A DNA stretch of 64,000 bases from Prunella strophiata (lineage: Eukaryota > Chordata > Aves > Passeriformes > Prunellidae), in NCBI GenBank assembly GCA_036583965.1, contig JAZBQD010000030.1, forward strand, positions 55,739,551-55,803,550. Direction: 5' to 3'. Below the pieces are notes generated by a model. It was not told where the DNA came from. It searched no databases and saw only the letters and a list, made by a program, of their open reading frames with translations. Each line of letters opens with the position of its first letter. Position 1 is the stretch's first letter. This document shows, piece by piece, positions 26,654-39,737 of this stretch. The position numbers were made by a program, and so were the translations under genes.

Positions 26654-29600
26654 CTGAAAATACAGAACAAGAAAGATCACTAAGCTCTCTATTAAATAAG
26701 ATTGCATGTTGTTGACATATCAGACACTTGCCTATGCCCAGCTTGCTAGACTGCCTGACAAGCCAAATTATGTCTTTTTTTAAGTTACCATGAAAGCTGA
26801 AATGCTGGTGTGCTAAAAAGACAAGGCAAGTGCTGTTCTAACAAGTGCATTAGGCTTGAAAAAGCTCTGCACAAAGCTCTGTGTAACCTCAAGCATATAC
26901 ATACAATTCCTCAAAAATGTGATGATAAATACCAGATGGAAGTTTGACTTCTTCCTCACTGTACAGTGATACTGTACAAATGAAACTCTGCTGAGATCAC
27001 TGGAGATTTGTTTAGTTGGGATTTAAAAAAAAAATCACACCAAAAAGAAAAAAAAAAGCACAAAACCACTAGAGCAGGTGGTAGTTCCTGCCTTCACCTT
27101 TGATGTACTTTGCAAGGGAAAAATAAAATCTACATATTATAGACAGCCCCTTTAGAGCCGCAACATAGCTGTGCAAGGTACAGCAATGCAAATGTCTACC
27201 AATTTGGGCTTTCATTGTCCTACAGAAACTTTCAAAAACTTGGATTTTTTTTTTTCTTTTGAGAAGAGTGGTCAATTAAATTTCAGTGGTAAATACTGGA
27301 GTTAGCTCAAGCTTACATCCATGACAGAAGACAGGAAACTAAAAAATGTATTTTAAGTATAAGAAGTGAAACCAGGATTAAGATACAAGTAAGACAGCAG
27401 GGAAGCAGGAAGCTCATAAGGGCAGCTGTCTTGAATTGAGTCCATATCTTCAAGAAATACAGAGAAGGGAAAATACCTAATGAATACACAAAACTCTCAG
27501 TTCATAGTTTGAGAGGGCTTTGTTTATGCTGCTGTTAAGGTCTAGTCCTACAGCTTGTTGGTTTGGGCTCTATAGCCCAGTTCCACATTAAAAAAAACTC
27601 CAGCATGAAGCACAAAAGAAATGTTATTATGTCCACAACAGAAGAGGAAGAAGCAAAAGGAATAGGCAAAGTACATGGCTGGCAATAGGTGGCCAGTTTT
27701 TTGGTTGTTTTTCTTTAAAAATCATAATGAAGAATTAATTACTGTAGTTGAAAGATACAATTTCTAGACAGTGCCAGAAACGGTGATCCAAGTTCCATTC
27801 TTGGTAAAAACAAGCACAAACAGGATTTTGACATTTAGTTTAAGTCAATAGATACAGTTATCTGCTCCTTAATTCTTTCATAAAGCAAAGTCTAGAACAA
27901 AAAGGTTTTTCCTCAGCTAAGGACACTCCTCCAGTTACTTAGCTTTATAATGAAGAAATAGATCACCAGTTTTTAAACTGAGGTTTGAGTATTTAAGAAA
28001 CTGATGTTTATTTATCCACCCACTGTCAAGGAGGGGTGAATTGCAGCTGCCTCAGAGGTGGGACCAGGGGTTCATTGAGTTCAGCCTTTGTCACACAGGA
28101 TAAACTGCATGTCTTGGACATTCAGGCAAAGTCTGAACTTAATCTATTTTATCCTTCTTATCCAGATAATGATCCACAGGACTAGCAAACTGAAAGGAAG
28201 CCACATTATAAAATGTATTTCTATTTTTCCATTCCCTCTCTCCCTATACATTGGCTTTCAACACTCTTTGTAACAAGTTCCAAGTGAGATGCAAGCAACT
28301 AATAAAAATCTACTTACTTGCAAGTGTTCTGTCAAGATCAGCAATGAAGTCCTCCAGCTCTTTTGTGTCTCCAAGCTTTGCTGCAAAATAAGGGTCAATA
28401 CTGATTAGACATGACATGTTTCTCTGGCTAGAAGAAGCAGTAGAAAACACACAAGCCTCTAAGTAATTTTCAGGGGTAGCAAACATGCTGTGGATTATCA
28501 TCAGCAAAGTTCAGTAGAGTTGCTGCAATGTCCAAAAGCACTTAGAGAACACTGGGAGACTGAGCTGAAATTCTAGCTTTTATAGTTTTCTACTTGACAG
28601 AAGCAACACAAACCAATACTTTATGTAGTCTCCTTTAAAAAAAAGGGTTGCAATGAAGAATAAAAAAGAATCAATAATCTATGTCTTTGCTACTGTGGCC
28701 ATCTTTGCCTGTTCATCTCTTCAGATGCTGCATGCATGGCCCTAATCAATCCCTATGAGCTCCCAGCCCTACTCAAATCTCAGCCCTTTTGAATCATGTC
28801 AGTATCACAGGTTTGCTGTGCTGCCAGATCCTTTCCTCTTGGTCCATACACTAGAAATGTGGAACCAAACATCCACCAAATTTTCCACTTCCTGGCAATA
28901 TCACTGGTTCCATTCAATCTAATTTTACTGCAAGGTGCTTCCTTATCTCATGTCTGTGGATCTTTTCCAAGCCAGTTCCAACTCTGTCTTCTCATCAGGA
29001 AGACCATCCTGTCCTTTAGTGTAATTCTTCACCAAATATTTCCTGTCAATTCAGCTGAGCTCTTCTGCTACTTCACAGAAACTGTTACTCATTATTTCTC
29101 CCTAATATCCCACTAATTAAAAAGAAAGCATTTAACTTGGTTTTTTTTGTGACTGGTCACTGTGGAAAAGAGATGAAAGCATGAAAGGCTATTGAGCATG
29201 CACCTGAGGAGAGGAATTGTAACAAAAGCCCCATGTAGAACATACACCATGTATGAGTGTTCACTTATTGATATGTCTGCTCCAGAGCTAATCCAAGTTA
29301 ACTTGAATGAAACACTGTCCTGGGAAGTCCAGATCAGCTGCAAGACAGAAGCCTCTTTGAAACAGCATAGCTTCAAAGGAGGAAGGAATTGCAAATACAT
29401 GGCTTGTATAAGCATTGTGTAAGGTCTATATGGATCTGAGCAATTGTGTTAACTTAAATGCAGCATATGGCTTCAGAGGGGTCCCTCTACCCCTGCATCC
29501 AGGCTAAGCATTTTTATGGAGAAATGGGACACTTAAGCCACTCAGTTGCTTCAGTAAAGAAGTAACACGAGTTAATAATTAATCCTTATCAGCCAGAAAA

Positions 29601-32600
29601 CTATATGTTTTTTAGTTCAGTGTTTGAAAAGCAAAAGAGTTGCCAGGCCACCTGCAAAGTGCAGATACAGAATGCTGTTGCCATCAAGACAACAATACTT
29701 GGATCTGTAGGGTGCTCAAGAGTAGTCCTTAGTTTTGTTGTCTTTAAAAACAAAAAACAACAACCCAAAAAAAAACCAAAAACAACAACAACAAACCACC
29801 AAGAAAAAGAAAAAACACCAAAGGAAAAAAAAGTCCATGCAAGCATGTGAATCCTGGCTCCCAGCAGAAGCCCATATAACTGAGGCATTAGGGAGAAGTG
29901 CCAACAGTTAAAATTAAGATACCTTTACAAGGAGTTACTGAAGGGGATGGCAAGCTTGGAGTAGATGCAGTTGAAGAGTTGAGCTTTTCATCACTGAGAC
30001 TGAAACTATTTCTGTAGAGGGAATCTGCACCTGTTAAAAAGCAACATTATAAAGTAAATTTGACATGCCTTCTGCAAGTTTGCAATGCAATTGAAACGCA
30101 AAATGCAGTCTTTCCTATACAGACTTCAAAGTCTGTAGAACTCAAATTTAAAGTCTTCAAAACCAGAGAAGTGAATAAATAAACCCTTTATTGTGTGAAG
30201 GCTGCTGCTCCCACTCCTACTGTTTGAGCCCTAGGCTCAATCCTCACCCCCAGTAAGGAAAGTGTTAGCTTTCCCTGAAGTCAGCACCATTTGAAAAATT
30301 AAACAGAAATTACAATTATCCCACATCAGCAAAATTAGATCTGGTAGGACCTGCCTAATTCACAATATTCTGAGAAATTCTGTTACCTAATTTTTTCAAA
30401 AGTTACTAAAAAGCCTTTAATAGAGAGCTCCAGGAAAAGGACAACCCCTCAGAATAAAGAATAGGTTTAGTGCTGTCCTTTATCCCCAAAGCATGTGCAC
30501 CCCTTTCTCCATACATTTCTCTGCTGCTTTAAGTTTGGCATTGTTAATTCTTTTATTCTGTGACTCTCTGGAGTTCATGAAGCAGTACACTGGGACACAA
30601 GATACCCTGCAATCTTATTTTAGGTGATCTTTCAAAGAAAGCCTTTCTACACCCTGGAAAGGAACAGAAAAGGCCCCAATACCATTTTTGATGTTCTTGT
30701 ATTTTAGAGAAGGCCTTAAGTTTGAAAAGCATCAAGAAGTATCGTTAAGTACAGGGGCACCCCAAGGATTAATCCTGGCTCCACTGGAAGGAGACATTGT
30801 CATCCTGCTAGAGACTCTAAAACTTCTGGTGCTGCATTTCAAGCCAGTGCCCTGAAAACTGCAGTTCCACAAAAAGACACCACTGTGATACAACCATGCC
30901 CATGGTCTCCATTTACTGGGCACATTGCCTAGGACACCAATCTATGCCTTCATATATGGGGTGGTGACTACCACTGCTTGCCACTGAGGCCAGCAGTGCT
31001 GCTCCCTGCAGCACTCACAGCCCTTGTCCCTGGAGCCACAGCCTGGGAGGTGGCCACACTGCAGCACCAAGTCCATTCAAGAGGGAATTGTCACACTTCC
31101 TGGGATGCCTGTCCCATTTGCTGTGCCAGGAGAGGACTGCTTTAGCTAAATTAAGGGTGTCTTGATGAATTGGCAAAAGGGGGCAGGACCACAGCTTGCC
31201 TTGCCAAGATCTGCACATCTCCACCTCTACTGAAGGTCTGGATGTCTCTCAGACACTGAGACCATCCTCTTGCTGACCTGTGCCTCAAGTTCAGCTGTCT
31301 TTGGGAAGAGGAGAGTGTCCTCCTCCCCCACCTCCTGTAGCCTGCTGTCCTTTCCAGCACAAAAGCACCTTCCACAGGAGCATACAGGCACAGTGACAAG
31401 GCAGACCAGACAACTGCACCTACAAAGCCTCTCAGATCTTTCCTCAGCCACAAAAGCTGTTCTGTTTGTTCTGTGCCAGCTTCCGAGCTCACCTCTCTTA
31501 CAATGCACACTGAAAAGGCTTGGGGGAAAAGCTTCAGCCTGGAATACTTTCCTCTTTCCCATGCATTTTGGCCCACCACTGGGCTGTATTTTCAGTTTTC
31601 TCTGCCATCATCTTGGATCCTGTTCTGGCAAACACACACAACCCACAGCACCACACAAATGTGAGTGGTGACATGACTGACATCTCTCACCTGGGGCTGT
31701 TGCCACCTGCTCAGCCACCACTTGGGATTTCTTGTTTGTAGACATGGGTATAGAGTTTGATGGCTTCTTCAAACTACCCCCAACTGCAATTTCTTTATCT
31801 CCACTCTTAGGAAGTGCTGTTCTCTCTAAACTTCAGTAGGTCAAAACCAAGCTACTTGAAACTTCAAATGCAAGAAGGACTTCATGAATACAACACAGAA
31901 ATGAGATAATTTTAGACAGAAAAATGGAAAAAAATAAGCCATTTTAAAAGTAGCTCCTAAAAAACAGAAAAAAAAATTAAAAATAACCTAAGGGTGCAAG
32001 TAATCTGGTAGTGCTCTACAATGGTGTGTGCCACCAGTGCTGTACTACACCACATGAACCCTGTACATTAACTGATACTTTCTCTCCACTAAAAGAGGGA
32101 AATTTGCTCTGAAATCAGTTTACAGAACAATTGCCTACTTAGGCCACATTTTTTCAGCCAAGATGCAAACCTCAGTGACTAAGAAACACAGAATGGAAAA
32201 TTCTAGCTGTTCAGGACAAAACCCCTACCGTCACCAAAAGCCCAAGTAACTTCTAATAGCTGACACAAACAGTGCTGTAGCCAAGACTGTAATTCACTGA
32301 AACACTGACAGAACAGACCAAAGATAAAACACTTTTCAGGCTATTTATTTGAAAAGAGGAGAACAAGAATTTCCAAATTAATTTATATTTTAAAGGTTTT
32401 ACAGCTCATTTGATTAATAAAAAATACAGAGAACTATGGTTATAAATCTGAGTATACTTCTAATGTGAAATTTCTGATACTAACATCCAGACACCAAATG
32501 TAGCAAGGCTGGATTGACATCAGAAAATGTAATTTCATACTGGCTTCCACAAAGATTATGCTGGGAAATATTTACAACTGCACAAAGATAAAATATGACA

Positions 32601-35600
32601 AAACTGTTGCTTTAAATCTCTGAATGTTTTTCTTCCAGTTTCAAAAGGTGAAATGTTTTCACATAACAATGTTATCTTCTGATGGGTTGTAATAGTTTCA
32701 GGAAAATATCAACATTTATCTTTCTCAAAGCAAAAATATACTTTAGCAGCTGACTGTGGCTTATTCATGCCACCAAGCATCAGAAATTCTAGTGATGTAA
32801 GGAGGAATGCGTTGACTCCACCAGCAAGGTCACCATAACTGCTGGAAACAATGTACTGTTAAAAAATACTTATGACATCCACCACAGAAAAATATCCTCT
32901 TTGGCAAAGTGTGGCTGTAGGGCAGAAAACTCTGGGAAAAGGACACTTCAGTCTTTGCTCTCTACCAGCTGCCAAAGCCAAGGTTTGCTCATTCACCTCC
33001 AATAATGGCCCTTGGAAGAGTTCCACTGCCAGACAAATACAACATCCTCTGCAACCCAATAACCAGGGGCTGATGCCAGGGATCTCATTGCTGCTGTCCT
33101 TCCTCACCCAGCTCCTTCTCTCCCACCACAAGTCTGTAATTCATTACCTATTTTTCACTTTGTACATTGATTCTAGTCCTTGTGCTTATATATAAACTGT
33201 GCCACTTCAGCTGTTTAAAGAATAACAAATTGTCTCTTCAAATAAAAAGGCCTTAAAATCTGAGAGTTTTGTCATTGAGCTGATTTGCATCAGTCAGGCT
33301 ACACTGCAAAATTAGGGGGTAGGAATAAACATGGGTTTATTTTACTTTGGCAAAGTAATCTGTAGTTAGTACAACTTCACTGTTCCAGTATATGGTTAAA
33401 CCACAAAATAAACCATGGCAACACCATGTAAATATAGAAATGTGCCCATGAAATGAGCAATTGAAAGGCTCTCAGCAGTCATAGACTGAAGGAGGAAAAC
33501 CTCAAACTTTTCATTTCAAAACAGACAACGGAAAAATTCAGCTGTGTCTCTTCTTTAGTACCATGCTCTTTCTAGTACCATGGCTCAAGACACAATTTTG
33601 AAGAGCACTGGAGTTGGTAACATTTTTACTGCAGTTTTCAGTGGGGAAGGTTTTTGGGGAAAAAGTTAAAGCACATCCATAAAGCTTTCAGAGAGACACT
33701 TCACAAGTGCACTCAAGTGTCGACAAATCATTAATTCATTATGAAACAGTAACTCAGCAATTAATGAGCAGACTGCACAAATAACTCCTAACAGAACATA
33801 GCCTACTTGCTAAAAAAACAGAAAAAAAAAAAATCTGGAAATTGAAATGTCACCAGCAGAAGTGAGAAATATTCATGATACAAAAAGCCTGTTTCAAAAT
33901 GCACATGTTTCAGCCCCCAAGGACAGTGTTTATTTTTATCATCATCATCACAGTTACACTTGGCTGCATTGTTTATTTTTGTGGGGATTCTGCCTAGCTA
34001 ACAAACATCTGTTCCAATACTGACTAAAAATATGACACCTTTTCTCTATTGACACATCTAATCATTATTTAAAGGATTTCAAATCACATAGATAAACAAA
34101 AGTGACCTAGGAAGCCTGAAATCCAGATGCACAAGCATGTTTTCTCATGATATACAAAGCTTACCTTCCCATTCCCTCCCATGTTTACTAGCTGTGAGGC
34201 AGTTTCCAACTCCAGCCTTCCCTTTACTAATCTTCCTTTCTAATGAGTAAGAGCAATGGGTATGCTGGAGTGACAAGAACAGGAAATCTTATGAAAATTG
34301 CATTTCTCAGCACACTGAAATGCCTGTAGAGAAGGCTATGCACCTGAAGCTTCCAAATTTTCTTCCCCTTGAAAATATCAGTAATGTAATAAAAATTTAT
34401 TTCTCAGATCACTTAATAAAAGGGGCTTTCTCCAGAAGAGAAAGTCTTCACTTCACTTCTTTCATTATAAGCATTTTATTGTCCTCTTGTCTGAGACAAG
34501 CCATAGGAAGCTCACAGGCACAATCTACCTCCTTTTCATGTCACAAGACTGGCATCTGCTGCAGAGACCAAAGGCTCACCTACCTCACATCCTGTCTCTC
34601 ACAGCAGCTCTCAGCAGATGCCTGCAGAGTGGTGCAGCCACACACTGAGAGCTGCAAGATGAGCTCTACCAAGTTCTCCCAATGCATGTACCAGTCTCTT
34701 TCCTGAGACAGCAGTGGCACCAGCCCAGGCAGCCCTCAATGGCCCCATCCCTCCTGCTGGGACTTTATCAAGTTGTTTTTGAGTATGAGAACTTTTAATA
34801 TCAATAATATCTTAATCTTTAACTGCTCATGAAAGAAATAATACCTCATTTGTTTGAAACCTGATGATTTAATTTGACTTCCTCATACTAGTGATGTAGC
34901 AATCACTGTCCTAATGTCACTTAGTATTCTGGGGAATCCTGTCATTGTTCCTCACCCAAAACATCCCTTTTTTGCCTGACAGGGCCCAGACTATTTAAGC
35001 ATTTGGAAAATATTTCACATCTTAAATAATTTCTGTTGCCTTTTTATTTGCCTTCTTTATGGTCACATATTACAAGACTGACAGTGTAAACAGGTTTTTC
35101 AGGGTGAGGGCAGCAGTGCTAACAGGGGCTGAGGCTTCATCTCTGGGTGGCCTAGGCATTAGCATGAGCACATGGAGACATCCACAGCCACTTCCATGGA
35201 AACACAAGTGCTGCCACTACACCAGGCACTGAGTGCTAAAAGATTCTGCTCAACCCCTGCACCTAATTGATTTTAAAATCATAAAAATAAGAGTTCCAGG
35301 GTGCACTCAGGATTTATTTCCTGTGTTTAAAAGCCATGAGACATTGCTCAGAAACCATTCACTCACCCCTACCAACTACAAACAAACACTGCTGGCTGTA
35401 TGAGCACGAGAATTGAATTGAAGAATTTATTTTGCAATGCTTTTAACAGAGGCAGGAAGTTGAATCCTGCCTCAAGAAAACATGGAGCTGCAAGTGTCAA
35501 ACATTTCTGAGAGCATAACAGATTATGATGCAGCTTTTCAGTGTTACTGTAACTTTGGCCCAAGAAACACTAAAGCACTTTGCTTCTCAGCCTCTCAAAG

Positions 35601-38600
35601 TCCAACTTCCCATTCATTATCCTAAGTCTAAACTTGGAAGGCTGTCCTGACACTGCCATAAACTGTACTGGCACTATGCACTGACTGGGCATGCATTTCA
35701 CACAGGCAAGCCTGCACTCTTTGCAAGCTTGCTCTGACACAAGAAGACAATGCTATCTGTAAGTTCATTAATACAGCTGCAGCTACACGAGTGTCTTCTG
35801 CCAGCACAGCACTCTCTAGCACAAATCCTCCTTTATCACAGCCAAGATATGCTGTGAATAGCGAAGAGCTTACAAAGTATTCCTCAGCTTAGAAGCACCA
35901 GCACAATTAATAACCTAATGAACAAAGCTGCTGGGCTCCAATTCCTTTGACTACATCAACGTGAAGCATGACTGGTACTCACTCACAGTCCAGAAGCTCT
36001 GGAATGTTGGAGTAACTCAGCATCATGATTTCCAGCACTGACCCACTCAGCTCTGGTGGTTAATGCAATACTCGTGGGCAGAATCATCACGCACATCTGC
36101 ACTCAGAGCCTCTCTCCTACTGCAGGGTCTAGAGTCCATTGTGCTACGTACAAGGCTCAGCCACAGCCAAGCCAGACCTTGTCCAAAGATCATTTAGTCA
36201 AATGACAGGACAAGATGTGGGAGAACAAAGTACTGTTGCACCCATTTTTCACACAGTCTTCAAAATCCTATTTTTTCTCAAGAGCCAGAAATATGTAATA
36301 TAAGAATTTAAAGTAGTACTTTTGGAACTAGCTCCCTCAGGAGATTTTAAGGATAACAGAATATTTTCAGGATTAACTGCATTGACAGAGATCTGCAAAT
36401 TTTTCTGTTAAATTAAATGGGCTCATGCTCATGGTATAAACCCCAGGAGAAGAAAGGCTTTCCTTACCCTACTAAACAGTATTGTTCAAGTATGACCACT
36501 TGACATCTGTTAGTAGCTTCTCATGAAGCTGAATTTAAAGCTGATTCAGGGGCACTGAAACAAATAGTTGCAACAGTTAAATATTTCCTTCCCTTACAGT
36601 GCCATCCCTGAGTGGAAAGGTATCACTGCAGGAGTGGCCAAAAGATACATATCACCAGCCACACCACATCAGTTAGGAGGATTAGATCAAACCACAAACA
36701 ACAGACAGCACTAAAACACAATAGTCTGAACTGTTCTATACACACATGATAAAGTGTACTTGAAATAGTCTTGGCACTGGATAACAAGATTTTGCAAAGA
36801 CGTAAAGAATCTTCATTAACAAGATGGCCATTCAACCTACCTGCATGGTTTTGAAAGATTGGTGTTATCAGAACTTACTCTTTCAGCCCAGTTACCCCTT
36901 GATTCTGCAGTGGTATTTTAACCTAACCCTTATCACAGTAAGAGCAAGGTCATGAATTCAGCACTATACTCGCTAACACTAAATTACAGAAATCAAAGGG
37001 AAAACAAACTTGAGAAATACTTGAGTTTGAACTGAAAGAACCTGGGTAAGTAGGCAACTCCCTGCATTTATTCTTAAAATAGATGTAGGGCAGTGTAGCT
37101 GGATTACATCAGACACTAGAGCCTGTTTTATAAAAGGAGCTCTTCATAAATCCAACAGTTCCTCTCCAATCCTACCATAACTTCAAAATAAAAAGTCGAC
37201 TGCACTAAATGACTCCTTTAGGAAGAAGTGTTTTACCAGGCCTTTCCTGAGCCATGAGCAGAGCTGGCTGGTTTTGTTTCCTTTCCCTTAAACATATCCT
37301 CATAAACTCTGGTGCACCCTCCTGGTGCCTCATATGCCAGTGGCCAGAAGGCAGTGACTCCAACTTCTCCAGAGCCACCTTTCACACGATGCATCACCAG
37401 GAGAGGAACTCAGGCATGGGACAGGATTTGAAAACTTGACAAGCTCCTCATACAAGACCTTTGAGGACTTCATATAGAGCCATCAAACCCTGTCTATCCT
37501 ACTACCCCCACTACTGTCTTCAGCCTGAATCCTTGTGAATTTGCCATACATTTTTTTTTTCCAAATCTTCCTGAAGATCTGATCTGCCTGTTTACATGAG
37601 CATGCTGTTTTCTCACCAGGCTTTCTGCCCTGCCAGAGAGCACTGACATTTTACCTAAAGATCCTTCTTATCAATTCTAACAGAGCAATTTTAAGCAGTT
37701 TTCAAGATTTAAGTTTTTAGAACCACAGCAGATAGCTATCTGTAGTTACTTAGCATTTCTCCACACAAGAAGAATAAGTTCTAGATACTGGGTTGGGGTT
37801 TTTATCATTTTCTCAACAGTAGACTATTTCACTCTGTCACAAGTGTCTCAATTGTGAAACACAATAAGTGTATGTGAGAGGTTAACATATCACAACTATG
37901 AAGACTGCACAAGAAATAGTGACACTGGGGCTGCCAGTTTGACTCAGTAAAGGCAGATTTCACCTCACACACCCTTCCACCATACAAAAGAAAAAACATT
38001 CTAAATTGGGCACACAGTTCAAAATCCTCCTTGGAGGTGGAGATAGAAGGAGTTCTACACTCACTACATTATGAAACAGAAAAAAAAAGCCTCTTGATCC
38101 ATGCAGAAAAAAACCCAAAGGTAGTGCTAGGCAAGCTATCCAAGTTCAGGGCAGGTAAAACAATACCTGTCAACAAAATGAATTACATCCATGATGATGA
38201 AATAAAGGGCTCTGCTAATCTGGAGACTCTATGCTTTCACAGCTGAAGTACTAGGGAGATAGCATTAGTGCCTAAGCACTAAATCAACAGAACAGCACCT
38301 TCAGTCCCTGAACTGATAAAGAGGCAGAACAGAAGTTAGAAGGAGCAATCTTATTATGAATAACTGCAAAACAGGTAAATTTCATCAAGCTTCCCATTTG
38401 GTTATGAACTTAACAAAAAAAAAAAAAAAAAAAAAAAACAAACAAACAAAAGCCAAACCAAACCCAAAACCAGTTATATTTTGCATCTAGCAGGACTTAC
38501 TTCTGAGAAAGTAACCTACTGCTCTCAAAGAGATCAGCATTTTCCAGCCTCACCATCTGGAAGAGGAAAGATGTTTGTTTTCTCTCCCTGGTTAGTAAAG

Positions 38601-39649
38601 CCAGTAAGAGGATTTGAAATTTTTACAAGTTAACTAGAAAAAATTTAGTTCCAATTCTACATTTTCTTGCTCCAAGTAGCTTTCTACCCCTCCTGTTCCA
38701 CGTTCTGCCCACACTATTCACTTACATCTAGTGTACTTGGGCACAAGGCAGCTTAAAACCAGCACCTCTGAAACAGTGATAACACCGTCATCCATCCAGA
38801 TGGATGGATAGATGGATGGATCTTATAACGGGAAATCTGGGTGGGTTTCCACCTGCTGTGGAAAGCACATTTCGGCTCCCTCGCTCTGTCCAGATGATGC
38901 TGGTTACCCAGACACGGCGGACAGTCCCTGCGAACCTAAGAGACATTTTCCACTGCAGATGCCGGTGTCCCGCAGCCCGAGCCTCTCCCAGAGACAGCTC
39001 TTTAGGCTCCACTGCAGGAACTTTCCCCTTCGTTCAACACCAGCAAGTAAAGCCAGCGGGGCCAGCCTGTGCATCCCTGCACTTCCAACCCAGAACGCGA
39101 AAGAGAAGGCGCTGCTTTTATAGAAACAGGTCCCCGCTCCCGGATCCCTGCCTCGCTCAAAGAGGGCGACGTGCTGGTCTAGCACCCGCTGTGGACCATC
39201 GCTTCCCGGCCGCCCCCCGCCCCCGGGACGGGCACAGCCGGCACGGACGGACAGACGGACACTCACTCTCGGAGTCGCTGAGGCCGCTGCCGTCGCTGAC
39301 GCTGGCGCTGCTCCGCCGCTTCATGCGCTCCAGGTGCTCTCCGTAGAAGAAGCGGCGCCGGCCGGCGGGGCAGGAGAACTCCGCCAGCACCGCGTCGAAC
39401 TCGCCCAGCGCCTCCGCCAGGTCCTCGCCGTCCTCCCCCGGCGCTGCCAGGGCGGCAGGCAGCGGCGTCAGGACCGGACCGGACCTGCCCGACCGACCCT
39501 GACCCCGCCGGCCCCCCGCGCCCCCCACCCCGGCGGAGGGAAAGGGAGGGAAGAGAAGAAGGAAGGGAGAGAAGGAAGGGGTCCCGCCCGCCCCCCAGCC
39601 GCCGCTCCCACCTTGCCCCCGCCGGGCACTGGGCTGCAGGAGACTTCAT
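26646..39649 (-). CDS. RGCC: RGCC, regulator of cell cycle (RGC-32), complete
   Basis: RGCC is a small nuclear, cytoplasmic and centrosomal protein. It binds and modulates CDK1 and PLK1 and takes part in complement, TGF-beta and endothelial responses. Exons in transcript order: 39649-39612, 39484-39267, 30030-29923, 28380-28318, 26653-26646. They total 435 bases and give 144 residues (human 137). Visible motifs are the start [11 protein letters not shown], the acidic stretch [17 protein letters not shown], the basic/serine core [33 protein letters not shown], and the C-terminus [21 protein letters not shown]. The T-P-x-K site known as a CDK1 target in human is present as TPCK (Thr about 118). 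The exon 2 acceptor was chosen because only it keeps frame; the rest is firm. There is no signal peptide or membrane segment. NAA16 lies upstream on the same strand. Confidence 0.95.
28318..28380 (-). CDS. RGCC: RGCC coding exon 4
   Basis: This 63-base exon has a TTTGCAG acceptor and a GCAA|GTAAGT donor. It encodes [19 protein letters not shown] and LA. The donor itself contains an in-frame TAG, so unspliced reading ends in ...LASK. Confidence 0.95.
29738..29832 (+). repeat. A/C-rich low-complexity tract (CAA)n in RGCC intron
   Basis: A-rich sequence with caacaacaacaa and repeated accaa/aaaac units. It lies about 90 bases from the exon 3 donor, inside the intron between RGCC exons 3 and 4. 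Confidence 0.85.
29923..30030 (-). CDS. RGCC: RGCC coding exon 3
   Basis: This 108-base exon with no long open frame of its own has a TTAACAG acceptor and an AAAG|GTATCT donor. It encodes [19 protein letters not shown] and [13 protein letters not shown]. It completes a Ser codon from exon 2 (SES-ADS junction) and leaves phase 1. Confidence 0.95.
38406..38474 (+). repeat. Poly-A followed by (AAAC)n-like A/C-rich tract
   Basis: A run of about 23 A grades into caaacaaacaaaagcc and aaaccaaacccaaaacc. It lies in RGCC intron 2, about 0.8 kb from the exon 2 donor. Confidence 0.9.
38788..38822 (+). repeat. Short ATGG/GATG microsatellite with palindromic start
   Basis: tccatccagatggatgga folds on itself and continues as (gatg)n-type repeats to about 38822. 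It lies in RGCC intron 2. Confidence 0.8.
39267..39484 (-). CDS. RGCC: RGCC coding exon 2
   Basis: It encodes a Pro/Ala-rich lead ([18 protein letters not shown]), then [17 protein letters not shown], an Arg-rich turn, [19 protein letters not shown] and LSDSES, with donor GAGA|GTGAGT. The acceptor GGGCAG|GTCC keeps phase with exon 1. Another CAG at 39444-39446 would break frame. The 5' boundary is therefore inferred; the rest is clear. Confidence 0.88.
39535..39581 (+). repeat. 47-base homopurine tract in RGCC intron 1
   Basis: An uninterrupted run of G and A (units such as GGGAGGGAAGAGAAGAAGG) fills much of the 127-base first intron. On the transcript strand it is the pyrimidine tract, although the chosen acceptor lies about 50 bases further on. 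Confidence 0.9.
39612..39649 (-). CDS. RGCC: RGCC coding exon 1
   Basis: It begins ATG in a good context (G at -3) and encodes [12 protein letters not shown] plus two bases, up to donor GCAAG|GTGGGA. The start agrees with the MKPPAAQ start of human RGCC. The following intron is only 127 bases and contains a long pyrimidine tract. Confidence 0.85.
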
Positions 39650-39727
39650 GGCTGCGGCGGCCGGAGCTGCACCCAGCGCCGCTGCCGCCTCCCGCCGCCA
39701 GCGTGAGCGCCCGGCCCCGCCGCTGCC

Positions 39728-39737
39728 CTCTTATAGC
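39728..39737 (-). promoter_or_regulatory. RGCC: TATA-like box of RGCC
   Basis: The minus strand reads GCTATAAGAG about 85 bases upstream of the ATG, flanked by GC boxes. A start of transcription near 39700-39705 would follow, giving a short 5' UTR of about 50-55 bases. Confidence 0.55.

Larger units (their letters stand above)
30031..39266 (-). other. RGCC: RGCC intron 2 (about 9.2 kb)
   Basis: The largest RGCC intron. It holds the low-complexity tract at 38406-38474 and the microsatellite at 38788-38822, otherwise unique-looking AT-rich DNA. A weak reverse-transcriptase-like motif occurs near 30750-30785. No other coding content is seen. Confidence 0.85.

Noticed and set aside
28310..28507. 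65-codon frame ending [24 protein letters not shown] as a stand-alone gene
   Set aside because: It is RGCC exon 4 read into its intron. The stop is inside the GTAAGT donor, and the true end ASM lies in exon 5.
30750..30785. Reverse-transcriptase-like [10 protein letters not shown] motif on the plus strand
   Set aside because: Resembles the PQGSVLGP motif of CR1 and L2 elements, but the downstream FADD region is not seen and stops follow. Too little to call an element.
39443..39446. CAG acceptor nearer the conserved part of RGCC exon 2
   Set aside because: With exon 1 ending in phase 2 it breaks the frame (394 coding bases, not a multiple of three). The acceptor before 39484 keeps it.
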